Below are positions 38,701 through 43,204 of a DNA stretch of 43,204 nucleotides, piece by piece. The position numbers and the translations under genes were made by a program. The stretch's first letter is position 1. Every line of letters begins with the position of its first letter. The stretch is from Selenomonadales bacterium UBA7018. GTDB taxonomy: Bacteria > Bacillota > Negativicutes > Selenomonadales > Selenomonadaceae. The notes beneath the pieces were generated by a model. The model did no database searches. It was given only the letters and a program-made list of their open reading frames with translations, and was not told the origin of the DNA. The DNA is taken from NCBI GenBank assembly GCA_002448305.1, contig DJWY01000009.1, forward strand, positions 17,912-61,115, read 5' to 3'.

Positions 38701-41466
38701 GCGATAAAAGCTGATAAATTTGCGCCGAGCATAAAAAATGACGTAACGGGCGACGTAACTTTGACGAATACGAAAACTGGCGGCTTGCTTTCCTTTGGCT
38801 CCGGCGAAGCGATAAATATTAGCGGAACTTTCAAGGCGACAACCAAAGGCAATTTCGATTACGGCTCAACGCTTACTGCTAAAGATATTTCGATAACTGC
38901 GCAAAACATTTACCGGCGCGAAAATACGACTGGTAATTTCTCCACGATGGGCAGATTATTACTTAACTCGCAAAACAGAGTAGGCACGGCGAAAAATCCG
39001 ATTCTGATTGGCAACACCGCAAATAAATCTGCAGGAGTTGAAGCTTATGGCAAAAAAATTTATGTCAAGGGCATTAATAGCGGAATAATGACGCTAGGCG
39101 ACATAATCGGCACTTCCTTTAACATAGATTCTGAAGGTTCAATCGCTCAAGCGAAAAACGAATTTATTAAATCAGATAAAGTCGAAGTTTCTGCAACGAA
39201 CGATATTACTTTGGATAACGTCGGGAACTTAATCAAAGCGGCGCAAATAAATGGCGGCGAGAATATTAAATTGCACAGCGCATTAAAAGACGGCTTGAGA
39301 TTGGAAGGCGTAAAGGCAAAAGGCGACGTTATGATAACTTCAGAAAAATCGCTGACATTGAAAGGCAATATCGAAACGGAAAAGAATATCACATTGACTG
39401 CGGGCACCAATTTAATCAGTAGAGAATCCAGCGTGCTCAAATCGGGCAATGATATTACGCTCAAGGCGGACAATGTTAAACTTTCCGGCAAGGTCGAAAC
39501 GCCCTATAAGAAAATGACTTCGGATAAAGTGGGGAACCTAAAAAAATTCGTTAAAGAAATGCCAACTGTTATAGTCACGACGAATAAGGGCTTAGACATG
39601 AGCAACGACGCCAATATTTTTGATGGCGTGTACGTCAATAGCGACGGCAAGAAAATAAACGGCTCTGTCTTGGTTACGGGCAATTCTGCTGGCTTCCTCG
39701 CGGTAATCGACAAAGCGGCATTGAACAATATAACGCTGAAAAACATTAACCCTGACGGCGCAATCATTTTGCTGAACAAAGGAACGTTGAAATCGACTAA
39801 GGGCAGTATAACATTGGATATGGGCGGCGACTTTGTAGCGGGCGCGGCTCTGTGGGCGAAAAACAACATTAATATAATGTCGGGCAAAGGCTCTATATCT
39901 ATAGCAAAATTGAGTACATTAAAAGATACCGAGAGCGCGCCTTTCCAAAACAACGAAACTTTGAAAGCAATTAAGAATATAAATTTAAAAGCAGGTAAAA
40001 AGATTGATATAGAGGGACAAATAACGGCAGGGCAGAACGTAGTAGCTAAATCGTCGTCAGGAATCAATATTGTTGGCAAGGCGGACGTAAGCGCGGGCAA
40101 CATAAATTTAACCATTGACAAAGGCAACCTCGCCATAGAAGGCAAAATGCGTGCGAACAAGGGCGCGATAGATATAAAACTCGGCGAAGGCAACGTAAAA
40201 ATCGGCAACCAGACGACTAAGCAGAATAATGAGACCGTAGTATTTGCCAAGCACAATATAAATATGACGACGGGTAACGGGAAAATCAACATATATGGGA
40301 AAAATGAATCGGCTTTGGGTAGCATAAATATCAGAACCCGAAAGCCTAAAACCGAAAATTCTTCCGCCAACGTTCCGGAATTTTATTCCTATGACGGCAC
40401 GCCGATTTTATTCGCCGCCAATACTGCTGAAACTAGTTCTGCTGTAGTTGCGCCTAAAAAATCTGAAGACATAACGATTGACGCCGAACTTAAAGCTGAT
40501 AAATCGATATTGATAGTAACCGACGAAGGCAATATCAAAGTAGCCGAGAAAATCACGGTAAACGACGGCTCCATAACGATAATGACTATGAACGGCAACA
40601 TAGACATTTACTCTGACATTAGGGCGCAAAACAATTTGAACATTGAGACGGAAAACGGCGCGGTTGATATTGCGGGCAAAGTTGCAACGCGAGACGGCGA
40701 CATAAACATATCGTCCAATCAAGGCACCTACACCCAAAAGGGCTTAACCATCAGCGAAACTGGCGCGATTTATCCTGCCAGAAATATTAATCTGGACGTG
40801 CAAAACGGCGATATTGAATTCAAGAGAATTTCGGCTAAGAACGTGGACCTTAAATCAATCAATGGCAACGTGACGGCGGACACGATTAGCGCGGCGGACA
40901 CGATACGCATTGCCCTTTCTGGCGGCGACTTGTATTTAAATCTTGCGCAAAGCAAAGGCGTAGCGATTCTGACTGGCGATAATTCAAATTCGACGGTAAA
41001 CACGATTAAGGCGGATTCTGTGGACGTTAGCGACGCGGTTAAAGTGGGGAAAGTTCTTCCCTATAGGAATAATTCTGTAATCACACAGCCGAGCGCACCG
41101 ACAGCAAGCGGCGACTACAACACCAGCTATAGCGGCAGTTACAGCGGCGCATATAGCAACGCATATAGTAGCGGCTACAGCAACTTTGCGAGCAATCCGA
41201 GTTCTTTCGCGACTTTAGGCACTACGTACACGAACAACGGCTTGACCTACTGGCAAAATGCTACTTCCACTACTGCGCCGAGCTATACATTTAGCGAATT
41301 CACCACCTTAACGGACGATATTAGCCACATGCAGACGCGCAATTACTTTGAGGTTAAATTTATCCCCACGTGGCTTGAGCCGGAATTCATGAGCATTGAC
41401 TTCGACTACAGCTTTGACGACTTCGGGATAAGAAATGCGACTGCGGACGAATTGACAATAGACTAA
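23758..41466 (+). CDS. Giant filamentous adhesin, LktA/FHA-like (two-partner secretion type)
   Basis: A 5902-residue protein. Residues 1-31 form a signal peptide (basic QKKRRAM, hydrophobic core, TAQA cleavage). A TPS/hemagglutination-activity domain follows, with VNALRGDKIGGNLYFLSPNG and NAGAFTGIAVSQ near residues 104-143. The rest is mainly right-handed beta-helix repeat of the leukotoxin LktA-like adhesin type, rich in Asn, Ala, Gly and Ser. Lysine-rich, probably helical insertions interrupt it near residues 720-840, 1040-1105, 2507-2560 and 4320-4450. An Ala/Asn/Gly low-complexity stretch lies near 1190-1230, and a Tyr/Ser/Gly repeat (SYSGSYSGAYSNAYS) near 5790. The acidic end (about FDYSFDDFG) shows no autotransporter barrel. 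The TTG start has AGGTGAT upstream. Export would need a TpsB-type pore, which is not in the window. Fusobacterium LktA is a leukotoxin; toxicity here is unproven. Confidence 0.9.
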   Translation: MKFLRYIQKKRRAMLALAALTLLANPFTAQASSITPKDTSHSSKITFKNNVYNIAVQKELSRQVGVNKFKDFNLDKGQIANIRFNKLQTVANLVDNRININGTVNALRGDKIGGNLYFLSPNGIAVGATGVINAGAFTGIAVSQSYFNKLSKMKSGSEFMTALAPKNIEYNNDPDKGIDIQGVINAPGGIHLYATKIDVGKNAILRTDVSEVDFTEVVNIGKVDSGITGGLDASYKNGDIVLKAHAEHLADDNIIKSIGGYTASQWEKVTERNATINVDGKIKSASNVSINADAVTKFSEGSYFNIISQSGILDAFLGNLGLDVAVDFAKKINTATVNIGKTADIYSKGNMDIGATGTLNVTINATTPAAKSGTTKATEWIPATSVAVINATNKATVNIDGKLKSDGTMSINAKATTSLSATANNATIVGKAASEKGIKEDTHYIAVSVIDGETSAEVNINSGDEIKVGGKDASKTKAFSATAKTENTISNSATAATAGTSVGSTAVTENDDIATTTAVDITDYSATANVNVNRAITAQKGGINLDATNTFKNTMKASTTTGRAIKPMKNWAEVAGPEFLNAISNNLMAKATSFVQKAAQDVPEGAGGSTLSKLFNGKYFKTGVTVGVFLQNNNAKVNVDKKAALNAKNNIDISAKNDISSQAFNVTSTVNNQTSKQKTNAMIGLGVLVSDITNNADIVNDGKLNSTSGDVKLETTSGMNYNQFEAIVKSVKKAFTDVAKDGEELFVKDTKNTFAKYQDQVKAEIDKLEKTDDPAEYMQALDNLNKKINDTKSTGFSAFVKALDDGVKLKKDLENLPSKLATFLHPSSYANYYARSTFGAGANGNKDVKLEAAGSFSINSMLNNSRIVGGENSVITAENGAVNTNSLAQNRVVAITGMGGEYLTSASAKNNGVGISVFVGNFKNNAVNAFGKNSQIKSKDIKLNTKDYAKHVNIIYGNGKADSTTVTGMVSFIKSPANSILALDDSTKLDGSGKVELNALSENYITSVNGAITMGNGNGKSFGAAINILSNDGNTAVMVADNGVNSKLKNTIDKLQKEIETESKKNSPDQDILIDKKTELKALKIAKTTQDILGDNYTKELGNSSTDTGEISANNFTTKAENTGTINSIAVEGTENSESHGLADKFNGIVGKAGTQLSYVENAFKWPATKLSKMLGNAINDKFKSGQPNAQQAANQAGNAAGNANGGAGANAGVNNQAAQNQLNIAGAGSAAINIKSGETGSLITNSKITAKNIDVSANDDSFNGSWAGAGAFNFFRNSQAAKNTNVAIGGSVAYSDNSKNVDSIIKNSAINATSIKNTANRDDSDVAAGMGLAVSTNSGNQGTNIDVAISASINFIEGDTHALLLNNTVKGGSIKNKAALGSLQVAGGLDIAGSSSGGKGFNIGGSAAASKITNDLQSGIKGGSYENLGKVDITATKKANQVDVAVAGGITKGAKGFSFGGGVAVSDINNNSRAFLNNTSKFESTGIVNVDALDTKNENSRNAYLSIRSINTEPTSYLANSDKGKVDGTNGGGNIVNVALGGGGSTSEAGAGGLGISYAGVSNLMNVDINNNQAINAQNLNANTTNKSNIVNVTLGFAGSNKSFSGAGSFGVSDIVNDDTINIKSSNATADNFLSGAQSSAHIVNIAGQTALASKFAGGLTFAYNAMNNTTGINIEKGTWKVKDFGANSANNNYALAVGAGVTFSKESSAVNGAIGLNIGTNSTKSIVDDATINGIEKMKVIATDNTSKTTVAGNANISKGGTVAIGGAVAYANIGKANNKEIINAKITNATITTKNNSSIEVESLEKGIMTTVGAGAGGSVGGASLTFQGAAAVSEVNKDNIAEISNTNITGGTPDIKIKATSGGNSSDGLSINGSKIDVNNKIKTAAAVLDANITNESWFDGAFAISVNKFNQSTQANFKNNTRPEILSRAGNVDMYSNSEADILGIGIGGSGGSSTVGAAGSVSYNYINNSAKTLVENANINAAKNFGVVAQSDDKIANYAGTVDVDVNGRGAIGVSVAYNEIKGDTDANIKNSKLTVSGSDKDLIAISNPKDNLIDGYVTRNNWTSGRLMSGRTMANKSGLVVNSSATHSISSDLATIGIRATGSKFGAGVSGTVNINKINGATNAKVESTDALGNANSFVNASDYTNNGSFIGNAAVSGNVAVGVLWNENQVGRKTNALVDGGTLNVKNLDVKADNQQGISNLNIAVGASFMSGDSKIFAAASGDNIVRNQLEGTTTAKIENATVNHSGKVDVNAYHKDNIYATNIAAGLGVSQAEAFGVGATFDLGYGLMRENSTVEAEINNSTLKSKSGAVNVNAQNDSKLAGAFGTAGVAMHIGTTGTAGGAVAVAVGINNIYLTNTVHAGIKGSTLNVGAVDVNAKNSSEIKADGGVAAVSINISKTFFASLGAAVAVTNGTFDNKVTAEVDKSTIKAAGDVNIQARDDHKSSETVVSAALSTGLAVSVNRMSTSINNGLADLKAEQLGKPLSRNDLVMTTDNASKENANGDSDKLTGEFGDEKRFLNEKTINSLLGGVRANSAETKKNIKETLTKRYTATVNYNNSLKKGVFANVQNNSTIEAGDNKISIGSTENNDLAITSGSGNAGPIGVGVGSTSIKVRRANTANVIGSSLKAKNIDISTTNGQTGSDGINSRMYNASISVVGVSVGYNNVETNGTGEILISNSKITAGENLNAKAVDNSKSRSYILDAGLKGAGYTGVFAYNTNTSQTGIEVSDKSALEAKAINFAAQNNSYRATDTLAISASALNVPTSTSEARDSSTNFISVKDAGNTFRADNLNFTAQNSGQTYANINGQAYLGLNAIIAKGRANSNINANINIADANTFKAGTANITAQIGEENKYTAETTGFAINGSAIGINVDNMYAETKSMAAVNIGNEIYNDDTTLNVSALNKASRNSFMRNNAYSLVANANDISAYTIAEDSSSITVGSNTALANSNKLGALNINADTENKSYVAAKGTGGSIGGDFGSAAHADNDVNNTSSATLNGTWNIADALTLSANQHDAAYISGYSARGAILTGGKGSLDNVIKGSSTAKIADSAQITAKTVNINSKNYIKTDKYSSDYDYTLFGRMGGVVDDVDYQRSTATTAKSANINIGKNAAITTTGTQIYDAASDYDLKNNVYAEGGSLLMSLRWSKSHNYITADEKISVGTGATLKNEGGTYSDGGITMAAHDKLELAPTSKGFSQAGLGGYVRAETFIDLTRNQTIDINGTVKSAKDLNLYAGADAQGESSKVHSYAQAISQVQTLFSNGSADIIRKGATNSNVNINDGAYGQATRNVNVISNAGYEVYEERPFYGSTWSSDGGYKVATADTGNLTTGNYKHNNKVKVDGELKAAATPDVTINISGVTLPDGFIFADDNFKTLSYNVQSGDITITKKNTDFAGMSSEKAFAQQIYNGITTSDVDYANGFLKTRYAQICQAISQYQIQGKNDVVAYNGFLQEKNALENEMEKLGLGSYDKGEFKLDSSASLKIKTVVLPNVEVSGGSINVSTGEFSGTGKLNASGVPKIDINNKSSAYLITNRLMIADKGGAITYNGRAVTSNADIGSGAKFTDIKIANSTAIPTIKVANNYSGQTSIPMKPNPNVKGFNTLPAKDRNTILTYTPINYIEVTKDIKNPVGKVIIDNKQGSIRINKGAAVNAQDVEMTAKESISQGYTEGIVNIAYTPENVYKDEIAKLRDQLDWDKKIPTSNQTVTKQSDNIYKGGSGRIAGDAIYIAARDININGLIQSGYNGFKTTITQKDVDNAKEQVFYNERTMYKVNSGGTKLGSDGYYIYEPQIYYDKTNNKLYVEDINAAGGKVYLSGRVSSTGNGKIVVSDGGGNIDIKNSSKVDMNVGNVRTSGGGFIQIVDTEQDKLSEYSSGQTRTIENYSAWLADNTKGKVTTGDGLSIGNFVNYNPKKGLTYNWGEGTRRERTDHYHYKEEKWLWGFRDDDKYTSDLAALSNVVERMKNDKDYAKKYSNKASIWSEPEKSEILDVGKGVYIGTQNATKNNLTLLAQNVMTSNSYGNHTIEGPEKHGFIGYYRDYTHRWTKTTGAKQIYQYSLKADYPISVGIIGESNPAINLTNSSTSDLYLTGNIRNDNGLKLNITARRGKIEQSGGTKISTNNIKLTARDGIKNIDITNHRTDDLKLNAQTTTGDVDINVQGGLLGDKQLAGNVIVAALKNNYDGVTLKTTGDIKQTIKGTAINARNIKLESANGAINLQIESKGQSADVSAISAAANGDIKLIKNDNVDFRIGSIVSTAGDVTLSAKGKFVDALDKVRDNAGTDESDLVKSWIDMGLIAGTADYKGAYINRLEEDRDAYKSDVTEQFSEYKTLLATYQSAVTDYNSLDDKSKVIAPQKNDRLILLEKKFSKYETADAYLAADSDYQTLVETVKNPQYKWTEDELLSSVRSAIVNKQEGTAYDVTHLKDANITGRNVTLTGAGVGTNSKETTTIKMSELRVKANETPEQKSARLAKVSQLANVEAADVNVNYVLDKNGKPVMQTVTQINYNYDADKGYYIDTAGNYIRYRKDADGNLLKYTYDKDLKQIGNPVAASDFSDIIKSTSTIENKQIESFDISGTIPLGINATGNITVKTTGNDGVYIAGRNKGVKITETTNPNNDIYSALNVNKIETSKADGNLANVRIIGEAGIFNAANSGANVVGKDLVLVGGNGAIGTQEKPFAVSLSGDLLSARANDEVNLQNVGKNNFRISAIYSPKAIRIATNENGIIEQSSRFDDIAAAYINTPGEITLTGNAGTANNPILIRPTATTTLNLIPNSSFLIPNFYIKGLNSGTVNLNELSGNVEITSDGSIGQTATGTNSLTSMKVSAKGDVLLTGNQNKFSKINVGEIGGNFELKNDSDKFTANFDKELSGKITINQTGDINLAGAISGSMLSLTSKNGNITSTGGLTATKEINLSVGTFTHKGEIHTDKLTIATDNGVTINNMENTFNALEIASRSGKAINGSINVAIKADKFAPSIKNDVTGDVTLTNTKTGGLLSFGSGEAINISGTFKATTKGNFDYGSTLTAKDISITAQNIYRRENTTGNFSTMGRLLLNSQNRVGTAKNPILIGNTANKSAGVEAYGKKIYVKGINSGIMTLGDIIGTSFNIDSEGSIAQAKNEFIKSDKVEVSATNDITLDNVGNLIKAAQINGGENIKLHSALKDGLRLEGVKAKGDVMITSEKSLTLKGNIETEKNITLTAGTNLISRESSVLKSGNDITLKADNVKLSGKVETPYKKMTSDKVGNLKKFVKEMPTVIVTTNKGLDMSNDANIFDGVYVNSDGKKINGSVLVTGNSAGFLAVIDKAALNNITLKNINPDGAIILLNKGTLKSTKGSITLDMGGDFVAGAALWAKNNINIMSGKGSISIAKLSTLKDTESAPFQNNETLKAIKNINLKAGKKIDIEGQITAGQNVVAKSSSGINIVGKADVSAGNINLTIDKGNLAIEGKMRANKGAIDIKLGEGNVKIGNQTTKQNNETVVFAKHNINMTTGNGKINIYGKNESALGSINIRTRKPKTENSSANVPEFYSYDGTPILFAANTAETSSAVVAPKKSEDITIDAELKADKSILIVTDEGNIKVAEKITVNDGSITIMTMNGNIDIYSDIRAQNNLNIETENGAVDIAGKVATRDGDINISSNQGTYTQKGLTISETGAIYPARNINLDVQNGDIEFKRISAKNVDLKSINGNVTADTISAADTIRIALSGGDLYLNLAQSKGVAILTGDNSNSTVNTIKADSVDVSDAVKVGKVLPYRNNSVITQPSAPTASGDYNTSYSGSYSGAYSNAYSSGYSNFASNPSSFATLGTTYTNNGLTYWQNATSTTAPSYTFSEFTTLTDDISHMQTRNYFEVKFIPTWLEPEFMSIDFDYSFDDFGIRNATADELTID
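38112..38146 (+). repeat. In-frame heptad repeat inside the adhesin gene
   Basis: Five tandem heptamers (CCTAATT, CCTAATT, CCTCATT, CCTAATT, CCTAATT), preceded by a degenerate CCCTAAA, are read as LIPNSSFLIPNF (residues about 4786-4797). Because three heptamers make 21 nt, the DNA repeat becomes a seven-residue peptide repeat. The same heptamer is intergenic elsewhere in the window. Confidence 0.85.
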
Positions 41467-41526
41467 AGTCGCTAAGCTAATTTTGACTTCCTCCACTTGT
41501 TTTTCTCGACTCTTCTTCCTGTACAT

Positions 41527-41569
41527 AAAAAAGCACCTCCCAAGCTCATTTTACTTGAAGATGCTTTTT
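41527..41569. terminator. Intrinsic terminator after the adhesin gene (likely bidirectional)
   Basis: AAAAAGCACCT (41527-41537) pairs with AGATGCTTTTT (41559-41569) with one mismatch around a long loop. T runs are present in both orientations, so it may end the adhesin mRNA and the oncoming tRNA transcript. Confidence 0.65.
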
Positions 41570-41581
41570 GTCTACAGTCTG

Positions 41582-41611
41582 AAGCCCCGACAAACGTCGA
41601 GGCTTTTTTTA
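41582..41611 (+). terminator. Second intrinsic terminator downstream of the adhesin
   Basis: AAGCCCCGAC (41582-41591), loop AAAC and GTCGAGGCTT (41596-41605) form a ten-pair stem with one mismatch, followed by TTTTTTT to 41610. The 167 bp between the adhesin stop and the tRNA hold these two hairpins and no gene I can support. Confidence 0.75.
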
Positions 41612-41633
41612 TTTCTGATATTATTATCGGTTT

Positions 41634-41710
41634 TGGTCGGAGCAACAGGATTTGAACCTGCGACCCCCTCGTCCCAAGCGAGGTGCGCTACCGAACTGCG
41701 CTATGCCCCG
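41634..41710 (-). tRNA. tRNA-Pro (anticodon TGG)
   Basis: On the minus strand the cloverleaf folds fully. The acceptor stem CGGGGCA pairs with TGCTCCG (one G-T). The D arm is GCGC/GCGC, and the anticodon stem CCTCG/CGAGG encloses the loop CTTGGGA, giving anticodon TGG. The T arm is GCAGG-TTCAAAT-CCTGT. The discriminator is A and the CCA end is encoded (41634-41636). There is no extra gene next to it on the same strand within 100 bp. Confidence 0.97.
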
Positions 41711-41724
41711 ACGTAAAAGGAATT

Positions 41725-42213
41725 TTACACAATCGCCGCCGCTCTGTCAAGGAGCGTTTTATCTATTAATGTTAAAATAACTTCAATGTCGCCGTTAAAA
41801 TCCTTAATCGTTCGGATTGCAACGTTAAGCGCGTCGGCGGGCGGATAGCCATAAATGCCGCTTGATATGAGCGGGAAGGCGATACTCTTCAAATTATTTT
41901 CGGCGGCAAGTTTTAAGCTGTTTGTGTAGCAGTTGCGCAGGAGATTTTCTTCGCCGAATTGCCCGCCGTGATAAATCGGTCCCGCCGTGTGAATGATAAA
42001 TTTCGCGGGCAAGTTGAATCCAGGCGTTATGACGGCTTCGCCCGTTTGAATCGGCGCAAGTTTACTGCAAGCCGCTTGAAGTTCGCGATAACCTGCCGCA
42101 CGGAAAATCGCGCCACAAACTCCGCCGCCCGCTAAAAGTTGAGTATTCGCCGCATTGACTATAGCGTCAACTTTAAGCGTCGTTATGTCCGCGTTCAGAA
42201 ATTTAAGCGTCAT
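41725..42213 (-). CDS. Macro-domain protein (ADP-ribose / O-acetyl-ADP-ribose hydrolase type)
   Basis: A 162-residue single macro domain that would bind ADP-ribose and may remove acetyl from O-acetyl-ADP-ribose or ADP-ribose from proteins. The binding-site motifs are intact: NAANTQLLAGGGVCGAIFRA (about 20-39) supplies the Asn/Asp and glycine loop, and PLISSGIYGYPP the phosphate loop. HTAGPIYHGG is also typical. The ATG at 42213 has AAGGA 7 nt upstream. It lies 12 bp after the phosphoesterase gene and is almost surely its operon partner. Whether it reverses ADP-ribosylation in vivo is unknown. Confidence 0.92.
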   Translation of the reverse strand: MTLKFLNADITTLKVDAIVNAANTQLLAGGGVCGAIFRAAGYRELQAACSKLAPIQTGEAVITPGFNLPAKFIIHTAGPIYHGGQFGEENLLRNCYTNSLKLAAENNLKSIAFPLISSGIYGYPPADALNVAIRTIKDFNGDIEVILTLIDKTLLDRAAAIV

Positions 42214-42225
42214 AAAAATTCCTTT

Positions 42226-42795
42226 CTAAAAATTCAAACTCATAAGCACTTCGCCGGAATCAAGGTCGAAAATTTGAATTTTTTCTTCGTCAATGATTGC
42301 GACGCTAGTCTTTTTATCTGCGCGGTTTGAAAGATAAGGCGAGACGGTGCCGGGATTGAGGAAAATAGTATCGCCGCGCTTTTCCAAAACGGTCGTGTGG
42401 ACGTGTCCGGAAATGAAAATATCTGCGCGGAATTGCTTAGCGATTTTATTCTTTTCGTCGCTGGTCGGCAGTTTATGCCCGTGATTAATGACAATGCGCT
42501 TGCCGTTAGCGAACACGTGAGCATACTCCGACAAAACCGGCACTTCCAAAACGAGTTGGTCAACTTCCGAATCGCCATTGCCACGAGCGATAACAAACGG
42601 GATTTTCGAGCCGTTAATCAAATTCGCTAAAGCTTTCGGGTTGTAATCATCGCCCTTGTAATTCGGATTGTTCGGACCGTGATAAAGTACGTCGCCGGCA
42701 TGAAGAATAACTTCCGCGTCCGCAAAAAATTTTTCCATAGCAAGCGCGACCCTATCAATGTAGCCGTGCGTATCGGAAAGAACTCCTATTTTCAT
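42226..42795 (-). CDS. yfcE: YfcE/MJ0936-type metallophosphoesterase
   Basis: A 189-residue calcineurin-like phosphodiesterase. All metal-binding motifs are present in order: SDTHG (7-11), HAGDVLYHG, ARGNGD, NHGH and SGHVH, the di-metal layout of the YfcE family. The segment YHGPNNPNY with KGDDYNPKALA is characteristic of the subfamily that keeps a longer loop after the GD motif. In vitro such enzymes cleave phosphodiesters, but the natural substrate is unclear. The ATG at 42795 follows GGGAGAGTTT. It is the first gene of a two-gene operon with the macro-domain gene, with a promoter about 70 bp upstream and a heptad-rich leader between. Confidence 0.92.
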   Translation of the reverse strand: MKIGVLSDTHGYIDRVALAMEKFFADAEVILHAGDVLYHGPNNPNYKGDDYNPKALANLINGSKIPFVIARGNGDSEVDQLVLEVPVLSEYAHVFANGKRIVINHGHKLPTSDEKNKIAKQFRADIFISGHVHTTVLEKRGDTIFLNPGTVSPYLSNRADKKTSVAIIDEEKIQIFDLDSGEVLMSLNF

Positions 42796-42818
42796 TTAAA
42801 ACTCTCCCTTTTTAGTAG

Positions 42819-42860
42819 TTAGGTTATTAGGTTATAAGTTTCTCTTTCCCTAATTCCTTA
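42819..42860. repeat. Heptad-related repeats in the yfcE leader
   Basis: TTAGGTTA is repeated twice in tandem (42819-42834), and CCTAATTCC lies at 42849-42857 in opposite sense, so TTAGG and CCTAA arms can pair. It lies between the promoter and start codon and should be transcribed as the 5' leader. Confidence 0.5.
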
Positions 42861-42863
42861 AAA

Positions 42864-42892
42864 ATTATAAATCCTGCGCCCGATACTGGCAA
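42864..42892 (-). promoter_or_regulatory. Sigma-70 promoter of the yfcE-macro operon
   Basis: On the minus strand TTGCCA (42892-42887), a 17-bp spacer and TATAAT (42869-42864, full consensus) precede yfcE by about 70 bp. Confidence 0.75.
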
Positions 42893-42924
42893 GCAATTTT
42901 CGCGGCGGTTTTTACGTTAAACAT

Positions 42925-42953
42925 TTGACATATCCCTTGACAATCTATAAAAT
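42925..42953 (+). promoter_or_regulatory. Near-consensus sigma-70 promoter of rny
   Basis: TTGACA (42925-42930), a 17-bp spacer and TAAAAT (42948-42953) lie 30 bp upstream of the GTG start, the same hexamers and spacing as the pyrH promoter. A second TTGACA (42937-42942) sits inside the spacer and is too close to the -10 to be used. Confidence 0.8.
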
Positions 42954-42983
42954 ATCTTGGTATTCAATGAAAAAATTTGGGGG

Positions 42984-43204
42984 GTGAGTGTTATCGCTAT
43001 TACTATCGCAGCAGTCATCATCGCAATAATTCTCGGCGCACTCGGCGGTTATACGGCGCGCAAACGAACTGCCGAAAAACAAATCGGCTCGGCAGAAGAC
43101 GAAGCCCGACGTATCGTCGACGAAGCGCGAGAAAAATCTAACGCAGAAAAAAAAGAAGCCATTCTTGAAGCTAAGGAAGAAATTCATAGAATGCGGCAAG
43201 ACCT
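42984..43204 (+). CDS. rny: Ribonuclease Y, N-terminal part (3' end outside window)
   Basis: RNase Y is a membrane-anchored endoribonuclease that starts mRNA decay in Firmicutes. Only about 73 residues are visible: a single hydrophobic anchor (IAAVIIAIILGALGGY) followed at once by the start of the charged coiled coil (SAEDEARRIVDEAREKSNAE), the arrangement of RNase Y. The KH and HD domains lie beyond the window. The GTG at 42984 is the likely start; the G-rich run TTTGGGGGG abuts it, so the ribosome-binding site is atypically close. An ATG at 42968 opens a frame that stops at once. Confidence 0.88.
   Translation, partial: MSVIAITIAAVIIAIILGALGGYTARKRTAEKQIGSAEDEARRIVDEAREKSNAEKKEAILEAKEEIHRMRQD

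Noticed and set aside
39504..40370. Long minus-strand open frame (288 codons) inside the adhesin gene
   Set aside because: It is antisense to a confident beta-helix coding region, has no domain I recognise, and is hydrophobic in the way reverse translations of Asn/Lys/Ala-rich repeats are. Many similar antisense frames run along both giant genes.
41483..41716. Plus-strand open frame of 77 codons across the terminators and tRNA
   Set aside because: It reads through two hairpin terminators and the antisense of tRNA-Pro, a common false call.

Overview
The window most likely comes from a diderm Firmicute of the Negativicutes (Selenomonas/Veillonella-like). This is inferred from Firmicutes-type genes (codY; pyrH-frr-uppS-cdsA-rseP; rny) lying beside proteins that need an outer membrane (a two-partner-type filamentous adhesin and an RTX-type protein). 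TTG starts behind good ribosome-binding sites are common (mscL, frr, cdsA, rseP, the giant adhesin). Promoters are of the sigma-70 type, several with near-consensus hexamers and 17-bp spacers.

Layout. 1-2910: the 3' end of codY, a convergent mscL whose product ends in a zinc ribbon, a free-standing GIY-YIG/NUMOD3 endonuclease gene, and a beta-hydroxyacid dehydrogenase. 2987-10977: one long co-directional run, pyrH-frr-uppS-cdsA-rseP, continuing with tight spacing into DUF488, a probable dual-OB protein, a condensation-domain/cNMP-binding fusion and an AmrS-like radical SAM enzyme. 10924-14226: a decayed phage and transposon zone. It holds a MuF-type head protein with a C-terminal DUF6883 toxin-like domain, a small DUF4926-like probable immunity gene, small phage ORFs, an amidoligase fragment and a broken IS110 transposase. 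14264-41466: two giant divergent genes, a 3109-residue RTX-repeat protein (minus) and a 5902-residue LktA/FHA-like adhesin (plus), separated by 164 bp with back-to-back promoters. Together they fill about 27 kb, over 60% of the window. 41467-43204: terminators, tRNA-Pro(TGG) with encoded CCA, a macro-domain/YfcE-like phosphoesterase operon, and the start of rny.

Functionally the window joins a housekeeping core (UMP kinase, ribosome recycling, undecaprenyl phosphate and phospholipid synthesis, site-2 protease) to a surface/secretome island. No secretion apparatus (TpsB or type I exporter) is present, so both giants would depend on transporters encoded elsewhere. A heptanucleotide repeat (CCTAATT/AATTAGG) occurs at four places: the frr-uppS spacer, the end of the amidoligase remnant, the leader of the yfcE operon and, in frame, inside the giant adhesin.

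The best candidates for something undescribed are: the DUF488/dual-OB/degenerate-condensation-cNMP/radical-SAM gene row; the phage MuF-DUF6883/DUF4926 toxin-immunity cassette; the divergent RTX/adhesin pair; and the coding heptad repeat.
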